In this document: positions 22,480 to 33,430 of the stretch, piece by piece | Numbering within the stretch: position 1 is the first letter of the stretch | Layout of the letters: the number at the start of each line of letters is the position of its first letter | Assembly: GCF_008831285.2 (NCBI RefSeq) | Contig: NC_045147.1 | Span: 21,468,981-21,532,980, forward strand | From: Nymphaea colorata | Taxonomy: Eukaryota; Streptophyta; Magnoliopsida; Nymphaeales; Nymphaeaceae | Length of the DNA stretch: 64,000 nt | Direction of reading: 5' to 3' | Notes under the pieces: generated by a model | Databases searched by the model: none | Seen by the model: only the letters and a program-made list of their open reading frames with translations | What the model was told of the DNA's origin: nothing | Made by a program: the position numbers and the translations under genes

Positions 22480-25400
22480 AAACAACTTGAGTTATGATGT
22501 GTTTCCCTATCTTTTTCCTTTTGCAAGGTCAACTTAGATATCATTTGCAACAAGAAATGTCTGCAAAACACATGCTTTTGGAACATCTATTCCAAGTATA
22601 AAGAGTTCTTGTCAACGTGGATAAGTTGTAATTCAATCCAGTATTTGTTTGGTTGGATAACATATTCAACTTGTCTTGAGCAGTGCTGGTTTAAATCATT
22701 ATATAGACATGTTTAACATATGTTTTGATTTTCTTTTCTCCCTCCCTTTATACACGACGCAACTATTTAAAATCTACACATAATAAAATAAAGCACTTGA
22801 TAAAATATATAGAAGACATGAATTAATAAGATTATTTTCTTTCTTTTTCTCTCTATACATACGAACAATCTAAAATTCACATATGATAAAAAAGATAATT
22901 GATAAACTATATTAAAGAATATGAACCAAAAAAAGTACAATCTCGTTCTCTTTCTCTCTTTACATATTTGAGAGACCTAAATCCAACTTAAATAAAAAAA
23001 AATACCTAATAAAATATGTGAAAAAACATCAAGATTAGATTTTTAAATTCAATCACTACTGAGTTAAAGACCTAAAAGAAAATACAACGGTAAAATATAT
23101 GACAGTAGTCTGGAGTGAAACATGATATTGACAACAGAAAGCTTTCTCGCAATGGCATTAAGCTACGGAGATAAAACCACACTTTTAAAGGCCAGTTCAA
23201 GGAACTACTGATGGACAAAATCAAAGCTTCCATCTTTCTTGAATAAAAAAAAAACCGTAGCTGGAAAAGGACAATACAAGCACCTCCCTTTGAAGAAAAA
23301 ACAAAACGAAATAGGGAAAAAAAAGCCCTCAATCAATCTTTTCACACACACTGAAAAAACAAGGAGACAGAATAGTTGCTCTCAACAAACAAATAAAAGA
23401 AAAAAATCCGAAAAAAGATCGATCTGACGTTAAATTCCTAACAAATTCCATCTGACTTCAACAGAATCATTTGATCATTTTTGTTAATGATTTCAGGTTC
23501 GTTAGGCCCAAAAGGAATTTTTAATCTCAAAGGATACCAGAGGGTTCTGCAGAAATTATGAAAATTCTATTCTAGGTGCGATTAGAATCTCCTAAAAAGA
23601 AAAATAATTGCACAATATCAGCATTTCACTTTTTAAAGGACAAATTTATATTCTGTTTCAAATATACTATTACACTACCCAATCCATCTTGGATCAAAAT
23701 CTCCGCACTCGGATACGAGATGCACTTTCTATGGAGATGTTTTCTACACGACCATCAGAATTGGAATAGTTGCTCTCAACAAAAAAATAAAAGAAAAAAA
23801 GCCGAAAAAAATCCATCTGACATTCAATCCCTAAAATCAACTGCTTCTCCTTATTTTTGACAAATCGGAGCTAGAAATGAAGCCCTCCTCCGCAGAGACA
23901 ATAGCGAGGAATCTCCATCTCGTAGCCTCTGGATTCAATGCTCCTCCACAGAAACGAAGACAAATCGAATTTCCTTGCAATATGCACGGAGAAGCCAGAT
24001 GCATTCATCACACCTTGGAGCATGGGAATGCTAGATCTTCTTCATTCTGAATGATTCTCTGACGAGGAAGACGAAGACTATTGTTCCTCATTCGCTCCAA
24101 CCACCATTGGATTGCTCCATGGATTTTGCACAAGCTTCGATCAGAACTCAGATGATTGAGTCGCCATTGACAACAGAAAGGCGGAGGGGAAGGGTGGGGG
24201 GTAGGGGAGAGAAATGATATAAATGAAGAAGAAGAAAACGAAAACAGTGAATTAAGAAGAAGAAGAGGAGGAGAAAACATATAGTGGAGAAGAACTAAAA
24301 GTCTGAATGAAGAAAAAGAAGGGCGACAATGAAACGAAGAATATGAAAAGAAAGACAGAGATGGTCTACGAGACACAAAAACAGTGATAAGAGAGAGAGA
24401 TCAGATGGTTACTTGCGCAGCACTTTGACAGAGAGAGAGACTTGAGAGAAACGATGCCAGGGTTTCAAGGGAAATGATCAAAAAACAAAAAACCTCCCTC
24501 GAGTTCCGAAGGTGGAATTGTTTGAAAGAACACACATTTTTGCGTTCATAGAGAACACAAGAACACTTTGTCCTTTCTATCAAGCGTTTGATGGCGTTAT
24601 AATTCTTACTGAACGTAAAACTCATTTTACTGACAATAGTTAGATGCTCAAGACAATAGATTTGCCTTGAAGTGCATATATGAAAAATGAATCCATCAAC
24701 GGTAACAAGGCAAGGATTAGTCTTTCAGTTATCCAAACGTCTGGGATGTATTTACACTATTTGAAAAAAAATAAAACGAAAAAAGAGAACCCCAATGCAC
24801 TAGCAACCTAGACATGTGTTCATCTCGTTAAAGAGAAACTGACGGATGGAAGTTGCATACCAACGAATAAGGTACATCAGATTACACTGCACGCCTCTTT
24901 TTTAAATAAAAAATACTCTGGATGAGAAAAATTCGACTTTGATACGCTGCAAAGCATCACCATACAGATCGAATATACAAGTAATCAAGAGCACAGTATC
25001 TCACAACTCGCTCTTTTAACCAGTAGACGGGAGAATCAAATAATGAGAAGTACGAATCAGGAAAAATTCCATATGCTGCTGTGCCAAAAGAAAAAATAAA
25101 AGATGCACGAAGTTGGCAAAACGAATAAAAGAACATTAATGCTACTCACTTCAAGTGCCACACGTCAGGAGAACGCGGTTCTTCTAGAGGAATCACGTCT
25201 ACGGGCGGACTTAAGTTAAAGTAACTAGAAATTTCAATGGAAGGAACGGTTCAGGGTGTGCCAATGCCTAACCCTAGACCCAACTCTATCCAAGTAAAGT
25301 GCTACACGCCGCTCCCATGGCCTTTAACTATAAGTCTATAACACAGTCTACTCTGCTTCACATTCCTCTCCCCTTTGTAACTGTTCATTAAGGTGCCTGC

Positions 25401-27960
25401 AATTCGAGTAGTAGAGAGAGAGAGAGAGAGGGACCTTGGGCTACTAAACAGTAAACACTCTGGCCTCCATAAAAGCAAAGAAGAACAGGTATTGCAGGAG
25501 CGCCATAAGGTTGATAAATATTCGACAACTATATGTCTGAACATTCTTAGTTGCAAGTGGCCCAAGTGAGGGATATGGCTGCTAAAGGCGTACTAAAGTA
25601 GCAGTACAGAAAATAGAACTCAATGTTATTTCGAAGTACGAACATCAGGAAAGCAGAAGATCAACGTGAAATCTTAGTAAAAAAAATGCGTATAGTGACA
25701 AGCAAATCCGACTTCGTGCATCGATTCAGCACAGGCGGTTTCTTATTAATCGATTTTCAAAACGATCTCGTGTTGAAGGACTAGTATTCCCGACGCAGAC
25801 AGGTATACCATCAGAAACCCATATTGTCTCTGATTCGGTGGATTATAATCCATGTTTTTCTCCTCGCAATTAATTTGAAAGAATCCAGATCAAACGGTTA
25901 AGTATACATGATAATCCAATAAATAATCGAACACGAAAGCTACGCACGAAAAAGTTTAATCGTTGACAAAGAAAGATCGGTTATTTTTGCAAATCTCTTT
26001 CGTTTGAAGAGGTTCTCATTGGCTGCTAAAATCCTGAAAGTATTATGAGATTCTCAAAATCTGGGGACCTTCAATTATATCGTGATCTCGTCATAACTTT
26101 CAGTTTTCTGGCTTCAATAATAGTTTTACCTGGTCTAACTTCTCTATGATTTGTTTTATATGGTAGTTTGACACGCAGTCCTCCAATTTCTGATAAATTT
26201 ATGTTCGATGCCTTAATTTCTAAATATTTCAGGCCATGATTATTGTTTTTTACTAGAATCGTTTAGATGGCCATTGAATTTGCATTTATGATTGTAACAC
26301 ACATTTAATAATAACACCTTAAAAAATTTATCCTTGTGAAAACCAAGTCTACGAAACCTGGTTAAAAAAAATCTAGTTTTCCAAATCCAGTTTAGATGTT
26401 TGAATGATGAGACAAAAGCTTGGAGGTGGCTCATATCAGTTTTGCAGAAAAAAAAAAAAGTTTTGAGGCCCTTTACAGAAACCAAGTTTTGTCAAAACCC
26501 TAAAGCACACCTGAAACAAAGTTTTGGAAGCAAAACCTGATTGTGATTGTGGCTGTCATCCAAATGCTTAACTTTTTATTTTAATAAAGAAGAAAATTGT
26601 TTTAATTAGTTCTGCAACTGCCATTTTTGTGTTTCTACAGTGAATTGCAAATAAACTATTCCTAGGGGCAAAATTGCGGCGATTGAGATGTTATTCAATG
26701 CAGTTGTTTGCCTGAAATACCAATAATCAATGGCGGTTAACACAAGCTAGTACTAATTTCATATCGTTTTCGGATTTCTAAATGCTTTCGTCAAAGACAA
26801 CTTCCATTCATGGGCTGAACTTCTCCCATAGTTCCTAGAGTAGGATTCATTTTTCTGAATTTTCTGATATGGATGAACAGGATATCCCGCTTTGATTTTC
26901 TAGGGGCTATCAGATAGCCGTAGAGGATCTGTCAGGTGGGCGTCGCGGCATTATCCATTAATTCAGCTGAATTTTCAATTTAATCAAAACGAATGACAAC
27001 ATTCCCCTCCAAATTTAAATATTTCTTTCAAACGCTGAGAAAATAAACATGTTCCTTTAATTTGAAATCAATAAACAAAACAAGGAAAAAGATTTAGTTT
27101 CATTAGATAGACGGCTAAACAGTTTCGATTAGCTAAGTTTCTAAAACTTTTACAGCCTATATTAGAGAACATACAAAAAAGTACCACATAGTTTTTGAAC
27201 AGTTAATCCATAAATGAAAATTAGCCTTCTATTATCTTCACCAACAAATTTTTTTTTTCTGGAAATAATGAAACCTTAAATTTAAAGAGATCTTCTCTAG
27301 TAAAAAATCTGTGGAGACAGATCTGCAACAATCTTTCTGAGACAATTAAGAAAAGGAACGAACCAAATCTAACCACTAAAGGCCAAATTAAGAAACAGAT
27401 CTCCAAAACTGTATCGGATGGAATTCCAGTCACACCGACGGACACTCGACGAGTCGACATATTTGTACAATCTCAAGAAAATATGAGATGCATCTTACCA
27501 TTAAAAAAACTTAAATCTTGCACAGTATATATTTTTTAAAATTACAATTTCTTAAAAAGATTTTCTTGTTCAACGATGTTCACATTTTTCCTAATTAAAG
27601 CACGAAACACGAAACAGATTCGCTATTTCAATCCTCCACGAGAGTTCGAGTGCCAATATTAATGTCTTAAATATTCGAGCACAGTGAATGCACAAGAGGG
27701 TCAGAGGCTACAGTGACTTGGTGAGGCTGAAGACAAACCTAGGGACACGTGGGTGGGGGTGTCATAAAAGCAGAGACGCGAAAAAAGGAGAAAGAAATAA
27801 AGGAGGAAATCGGCAAGGATGGGGAGCAAAATATGCAGGCTGAGTTGGGAGATCGGGAGAATATGATATCAGGAGATCTGGTTCCCCAGTGTTGGCAGGC
27901 GCCTGCCACCGAAATGCATCACGAAATATTTGTGATCGGATTTCCTCCTTTTCAATTTAT
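22480..27960. other. Intergenic, no supported gene
   Basis: About 5.5 kb, AT-rich. A diverged direct repeat pair of about 70 bp lies at 23,371-23,441 and 23,765-23,834 ('aatagttgctctcaaca' plus following). Bases 24,180-24,380 are strongly purine-rich on the plus strand (GAAGAA runs) and next to short minus-strand ATG frames that close within about ten codons. Bases 26,330-26,580 look like a decayed repeat with 'catccaaatgc' at the right side. No domain was recognised in any of the ORFs. Confidence 0.5.
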
Positions 27961-27967
27961 TTTTCCT

Positions 27968-27975
27968 TATAAAAG
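27968..27975 (+). promoter_or_regulatory. TATA box of the response regulator gene
   Basis: TATAAAAG, followed about 30 bp later by a CT/CA-rich initiator-like stretch ('cactcttcttcactctccac'). This would give a leader of about 220 nt before the start at 28,224. Confidence 0.65.
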
Positions 27976-28215
27976 CACCGAGGCATTCACTCTTCTTCAC
28001 TCTCCACTTCACCAAACACCTTCCCCACTTTGGCCAGAGAGAGAGTGGGAACGAGAGAGAGAGAGGTTCCGGATTTTCACCCGGAGCCGGTTCTCTTTCT
28101 TTCAGAGGTCATCGTCCTCGGTGGGTTTCGGCGTTTCTAGCAGAGAAAGAGGGAGAAAAAGAGGTGTTTAGTCCTTGGACGATCACATTTGGTTGGATCT
28201 TTTGTATCTGATTTC

Positions 28216-28227
28216 ATGAAAGCATGA
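28216..28227 (+). promoter_or_regulatory. Minimal upstream ORF overlapping the response regulator start
   Basis: ATG AAA GCA TGA (three sense codons) ends in ATGA at 28,224-28,227, so its stop overlaps the main ATG. A second in-frame ATG of the main frame follows at 28,233. Translational effect is inferred only from the arrangement. Confidence 0.5.
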
Positions 28228-28533
28228 AAGGCATGGCTTCATCTTCGGGTTTGTCACACAAAGGTTCCAGTGACGAAGATAAGCCCCACGTACTGGCTGT
28301 CGATGACAGCCTTATTGACAGAAAATTCGTCGAGGGTCTGCTGAGGAGATCCTCTTACAAGGGTGAGTTTTATTTCTTCTGTCATCCCTCCGCCTCCAAA
28401 CGAAGAGTCATGTTCTTTTTTCATCCTCTCTCCTTGTGCACGGGTTGAGATCAGGTAGCAGACGTGTCTCTCCCACACATCTGCCAACCCTAAAAGAATG
28501 GCTTCTGTGGCTGGGTGAGAAAAAGTGAAATGG

Positions 28534-28577
<44 letters not shown>

Positions 28578-30110
28578 CGTGATTGTGACCACACCATAGC
28601 TTATGAGAATAATACCATTAGAAGCTGAGCTTCATTAGAAATTTCAGCTTAACACACTCGCCGCCTTACGCGAGTCCCCACCGCTTGCTCGCTGTCTGCA
28701 GGATGGTGGTGCTGCGAAAGTAGATAGAGAGACAGAGGTCCGTCATATGTTCTTTTGTTAACATGTCTTTCTTTTTTTCTTTGGTGACATACATAAATAA
28801 CTTTACCTTTGTTTCCTTTTCCACAGTAACCACGGCCGACAGTGGATCAAGGGCATTGGAGTACCTGGGACAAATACAAGATGCAAACGTGAGCTGAGAA
28901 AACAGTCTTCTCCATTAAGAATAATTGAAAAGATTAGAAGTGCTTTATTAGAGTTCTATCTTGGAGGCATAAAAATTAGTTGCAATCCAAGAAAGCATGA
29001 GGATTTCAAAATTTTGAATATTTACTTGTATTATATTATTTTTATATGCTTATATTCAAAATTTATACAGTAAAGGAAATTCACTTCACCACAATATTTC
29101 TCCTTGGGTTGTAAAGACCAAAAAAACTGATATGCAAGGAGCCATTGTGAAACACAGTAGAATGGCAAGGCATCCATTTTCTTTTCTCTAGTGAAAATTT
29201 TTATTATTCACCTACCATTAAATCAGGCTTCAAATCCGGGCTACGTCAGTAAAATCAAGCAAGTGTCAAAAACTTTTAAGTTTTTTATTATTACGGCCAG
29301 GATATGAAGGGGCAACCTATTCAAATTTTAGAAAATACATTTTCATTCCGCTGGAAATCTGCCAGGGCGAAGCCCTCATAGAAAATACATTTTCATTGTT
29401 ACGTAGTTGTTTCCATCGGATGCACTTCTTTTTTCCATCCGCATTTTTCAAAAAATCCTTTTATTCCGTAGTAGGTCACAATAAATACGCCAGGCCATTA
29501 AAACCAATATCAATTCTGTGCCAACTCTCAATTTTAAATATGTTCAAGAGTTTGACCTTTTCTTGTTCCCCCATTTATCGTTATATACATATAAATCCTT
29601 CCCAATTTGGATTTTCAGGGCTCCAAGGTAAATCTGATAATAACAGATTATCAAATGCCTGGCATGACTGGATATGACCTGCTGAAAAGAATCAAGGTAG
29701 GGAAAGGAAAGAGGTGTATACATCTGTAACATGCCTTACAATTTTTTATGTTAGGCACATTACAAACTATACTAGAATTAGTGACATTTTTTCCTCATCC
29801 TATGCAGGAATCTTCTGCTCTAAGAGAAATTCCAGTTGTGATCATGTCATCTGAGCATGTCCCCACGAGAGTCAACCGGTAAAACGCATTCTTGTTTTTT
29901 AGTTTTTAATTTATTTTTCAGAAAAATTGATTAATGGTCTAACTTGTAAAAAAAAAAAAAATCTGCTACTGTCATACTGTCAGGTGCTTGGAGGGCGGGG
30001 CCGAGGAGTTTATATTAAAGCCACTTCAGCAGTCGGACGTGAAAAGGCTAAGGGGCCATATAGCTCATGTGGGCCAAGGATGTAGCGGAAGGCACTGTCG
30101 AGGAAGATGA
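28224..30110 (+). CDS. Type-A two-component response regulator, five exons, 158 aa
   Basis: Proposed exons: 28,224-28,362, 28,827-28,888, 29,619-29,696, 29,808-29,878 and 29,984-30,110. All introns are GT-AG and phases join to a 158-residue protein. It is almost entirely a receiver domain: acidic pair D27-D28 in [13 protein letters not shown], phospho-acceptor D77 in [17 protein letters not shown], Ser/Thr region at IPVVIMSSE, and K129 in EEFILKPL. A tail of only about 25 residues follows, without the GARP/Myb DNA-binding domain of type-B regulators, so it is type A (ARR3-9/15-17-like). By family, such proteins accept phosphate from His-phosphotransfer proteins and dampen cytokinin signalling, and their transcription is cytokinin-induced. 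Start choice: the first ATG gives MKGMASSSG and the next in-frame ATG gives MASSSG. Intron 1 holds a (TA)n run at 28,537-28,574. Confidence 0.93.
28537..28574. repeat. (TA)n microsatellite in response regulator intron 1
   Basis: About 19 uninterrupted TA units, 175 bp downstream of the exon 1 donor. Likely length-polymorphic. Confidence 0.95.
29329..29397. repeat. 19-bp direct repeat bracketing a 31-bp insert in intron 2
   Basis: 'tagaaaatacattttcatt' occurs at 29,329-29,347 and 29,379-29,397. The 31 bp between contains 'ccagggcgaagccc', resembling the end word of the dispersed repeat at 63,180-63,370 ('ggcttcgccctt' in reverse). The layout fits a very short retroposed or repair-captured piece with a target duplication. 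Confidence 0.7.
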
Positions 30111-30135
30111 GCGGCCAGAAATTATTCCACTAAGA

Positions 30136-30213
30136 TCACGATGCCCTGTTCTGTTTTCTGGGAATTCACTGTGGTCACGATGCCCTGTTCTGTTTTCTGG
30201 GGATTCACTGTGG
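30136..30213 (+). repeat. 39-bp tandem repeat in the response regulator 3' region
   Basis: Two adjacent 39-bp units (30,136-30,174 and 30,175-30,213) differ at one base ('gggaattc' against 'ggggattc'). They start 26 bp after the stop codon, so probably lie in the 3' UTR. Confidence 0.95.
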
Positions 30214-31294
30214 TCGTAGGAAAAAAATGGAAAATTTTCCGTGTTAGTTGAGATGTGTTATTATAGAAATCAACTGCGAGAATCCCCGATTAGATCATAG
30301 AATCCGGGAGGATCTCATGAAAATGATGCATCTTTAGGAATTTTTACATTTTTTAGGAAGTTCTCAACAATTAAATTTCTTAGTTTGAATAGAGAGGAAA
30401 ATATTGGCTTTTTTTTATTTGAAAATAATCTCTCCCGATCCCGTCATCTCTCTTTCTTGGCAGTCTTAAAAGCCTGACGAGAGAGTTCACGTGAGGCACC
30501 AAACAGAATAAATTCAAGAATACTGAGGCTCACGAGACACCTCGCAGGTCATTTAAGGAATCTTGATACCGCAGAAGACCGAGCACGCGAACGTTGTTCT
30601 CGCGTACGGTTCGGATTTTGATACCGACCCGTACCGAGCACATAATCCAAGTGGATCCAATATAAAAATTGAGCCGGACCCGCAATATCCAACTTTGGGT
30701 GAGGTAGGGTCTTCGTAATTTGTGGTTCGGAGTTAAACCACTTGACATGCATGGCCAGATCCGCTTTCACCGTCCATCCACTCAGCACCTGAATAACATC
30801 CGTCTCGGACCAACTTGCTTTTCCTTTCCTTAAACCAATCACCGCCTTAACTTTGTGGTGCAGCTCATAGGAAATAGAAACAGTCCCCGGTTACCGCGGC
30901 CTGGGATGAATACAAGCAGCGAGAGGCTACGCTGAAGTGACAGGGAGAATCTATTGACGTGGGAAGAGAGGAACAGATAGAAGTGAGACATATCTTTAAA
31001 ATGCATTCTTCACAAGGAAACCATGCCTTGTAAACTCTTCAAGAGCAGCGACCAAACTTAGAACAGTGCGTTAGATTTGACCCGTGAATGTTCACACTTC
31101 AACTAACATCCAGGAAACTATGCAGTATAAGATATATATTTTTTCTGACAACCTTTTATGTATAAATATATAAATTAAATAGCAGCTGATGAATCATAAG
31201 GTTTAAAAGAAAAAGGTGATCAACATTTTTGTGCCTTTTTCTTGCCTCTCAAGTATCCATCAAAACAAATCAAACAACCTACATGAGCTTTGGT

Positions 31295-31331
<37 letters not shown>

Positions 31332-31928
31332 CTGATTATGATTAGATGATGTTTTTTCTTTATTTTGCACTGTTAAACACTGTTATAAAAGTGCATTGAT
31401 GATAACAATTGCTTCGCCATTGTTTTTAGCGATGTAATGTGTCTTCTACATCGGGTTTTACCAACACAAAAAAAAAAGGCTACACAAGCATCCGACTGAT
31501 TCAATTTTATTAGCAACTGCCAAAATAAAAAAGGTTCTATTTTCTTTTAGTTAAAAGAATGAATTAGGATGAAAATACTGACTAGGATAACATTGGAAAG
31601 TAAAAGCTTTTATGCGTTCTCATGGTTTTACCGGTGACCCTTTTTGTGCATGTTCAGAAAACGAAAGTCTTGTATAAAGAAAATCAAACATATGAGACCC
31701 GTGTATGCAATTGGGATCAAAAGGTAGGCTTATATCGAGGAATACATTTGGTAAAATTGAACGAGGGGTTTCATGGTATTAGCGTGAAAATAAAAGCATT
31801 GAGGAAGCGTTTCATGGTCTTGAATTTTGATTGTAGAATGAAAATTAAAGAAACAAAATTTCACCTCAAATTGAAATTGAAAGGAAATTTCTTGTTTCCT
31901 TTTTGTGTTTGATAGTATACAATATGAT
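30214..31928. other. Intergenic, no supported gene
   Basis: This is the 3' flank of the response regulator, then unassigned DNA. Bases 30,590-30,670 hold 'tacggttcggattttgatac' followed by 'cgacccgtaccgag', a short inverted pair. A (TA)n run lies at 31,298-31,329. A 97-codon minus ORF at 30,549-30,842 has no recognisable domain. Confidence 0.5.
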
Positions 31929-32175
31929 GTGTTTGATAAAAACATGATTGAAATTATAGAATTGAATAATTAAAAGCATCATGACATGTGTCCTAAAGAG
32001 AGACATGTGTCCCAAAGAGAGACGAAAAAATTCTATAATTCTAGAACCATAATTCCACTCCCTGTGATAGAATCACAATTTAAGAATTTTGATTCAAGAA
32101 TGAACCCGTAATTCTCATTTCAACAAAAATGGAAATTTAATTTTAAAATTCTACAATTCCAACCTCATCAAACAC
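31929..32175. mobile_element. MITE-like element with GTGTTTGAT termini
   Basis: Ends 'gtgtttgat' (31,929) and 'atcaaacac' (to 32,175) form a perfect 9-bp inverted repeat, with symmetrical AT-rich flanks such as 'aattatagaattgaataat' against 'aaattctacaattcc'. Inside, a 19-bp unit starting 'gacatgtgtcc' is doubled (31,983-32,020). A further direct 'gtgtttgat' at 31,905 suggests a nested or partial neighbour. A hAT-like class is a guess from the terminal word. Confidence 0.5.
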
Positions 32176-32424
32176 CCCTGGAGGAAGGGAGATAAAAGAG
32201 TGTGAAAAGAATGATATAAAATACTCCAAATAAAACATAGAGATATTCGACAAGTGAGTTTCTTTCTTACTCGTAGGGACAACTCATCTGCATTGTGAGG
32301 GTTGAAAATGGTCCGTCATTTCAGGGGCAACTCTTTCTCTAATTGTATGGTGAATTGGGAAAACAAGAACAATTTAGGAAGAAACTTAGACACGTTTAAT
32401 TAAAAATTAACCAAGAAATCATAT

Positions 32425-32830
32425 CTGGTGTAGAAAGGTGTGGAATCATAAGGCCCCATGTAGAGCCCGTTGGTTCACCTACACTGCCTGCCAAAACCAC
32501 CTTCTTATTTTGGACATGTTTAAAAAGTGAAGATGCCAATTAGCCAAACGGTGTATGCTATGTGAAAGGGCAGAGGAATGAAATGATCATGTAATCCTGA
32601 CATGTCCACTGGCCAAGTCGCTATGGGATTGGGTGGTTGGCAGGTGTAATACAAGAAGGATTCCGTGGACAACTATTTCCGAGGAGATGAATCATTGGGA
32701 CTCCATAACAACTACTACAACATGGCTCAAAAAATGCTGGGATGTGACTTATGAAAACGTTTGTTGGTAGCTATGCCAGGGGAGGAATATGCCAGGGGAG
32801 GAACATGAAGTCGCATGACCGTCGGGGCTT
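32425..32830 (+). mobile_element. LINE 3' remnant: zf-RVT domain
   Basis: One frame, with two internal stops, reads a plant LINE zf-RVT zinc-binding region: WNHKAPCRARWF, then LAKRCMLCERAEE, NDHVILTCPLAKSLWDWVV and WLKKCWD. The C-x2-C and later H-x4-C pattern is kept. The upstream RT is not in the window. A 16-bp unit 'atgccaggggaggaat' is doubled at 32,773-32,804. The boundary with the next decayed frame is unclear. Confidence 0.8.
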
Positions 32831-32864
32831 AGGAGCAGTTCCCTTTTGTTAAAAACCATTGTAT

Positions 32865-33430
32865 GAAATGGATAACTATCGAGGCATAAAATGGGATGAA
32901 ATTGAGCGAAAGCTGTTCTATACATTGCTGAAGTCCGCCATGATCTGTGAATGCAATGAAAATCTAGAGAAAGTCCCTAACGTGCTGGAAATGGTCACTG
33001 CTAGGAGGCGAAATATAAACACATTAATGGCTCTCTGATATGATCTGAGCCATGAGGATCTCAAATGGAGCTGTCTTCGGGAGAGTGATCAACCCTACCG
33101 GGCAGGGATTGATCTGATTAACATGTGGTTGGAAGGTCATTCCTGGTCTCGAGGGCGGAAACAGCTTATTATTCCTAATAAAAACGGTCGTAAACGCATC
33201 TACTCTATGATCAAAGGCAGGAGGCCCACCACTGTGACACTGTCTGCTGGAGAGGTCTTCTCCACGCAGGAAGTCTGAAGATTCCGAACGCCCAGCCCAC
33301 TCAGGCAGCTGGAGTTTTACTCAACAGATATCGTATTTTGGATGGTAGAGATGATTAAGGCTGATCGTTTTTCTCTTCTGTTTGACTTCCCTTTGTTGAT
33401 CTTTTCTAGTATTGGTGTCTCCGGTTTTGT
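32865..33430 (+). pseudogene. Unidentified decayed reading frame (possibly LINE-linked)
   Basis: From 32,865 a plus frame runs to a TGA at 33,279 with a single internal TGA (near 33,034). It reads NYRGIKWDEIERKLFYTLL, later MWLEGHSWSRGRKQLI and KNGRKRIYSMIKGRRPTTV. Composition is protein-like but I do not recognise the family. It follows the LINE zf-RVT remnant, and the next 150 bp (T-rich, 'ttgacttccctttgttgat') look like a LINE 3' end. It may therefore be an unusual LINE C-terminal extension or a captured host gene piece. Confidence 0.4.

Noticed and set aside
22297-22480. Two-unit tandem repeat as a possible CRISPR or satellite array
   Set aside because: Only two units without spacers, in a plant genome; a simple tandem duplication.
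24008-24400. Possible minus-strand gene start with CT-rich leader and ATG GCG ACT
   Set aside because: The frames close within about ten codons and no downstream exon was found.
27749-28171. 140-codon plus ORF before the response regulator
   Set aside because: It covers the promoter, TATA box and leader of the response regulator gene and is low in complexity (K/E and R/E runs).
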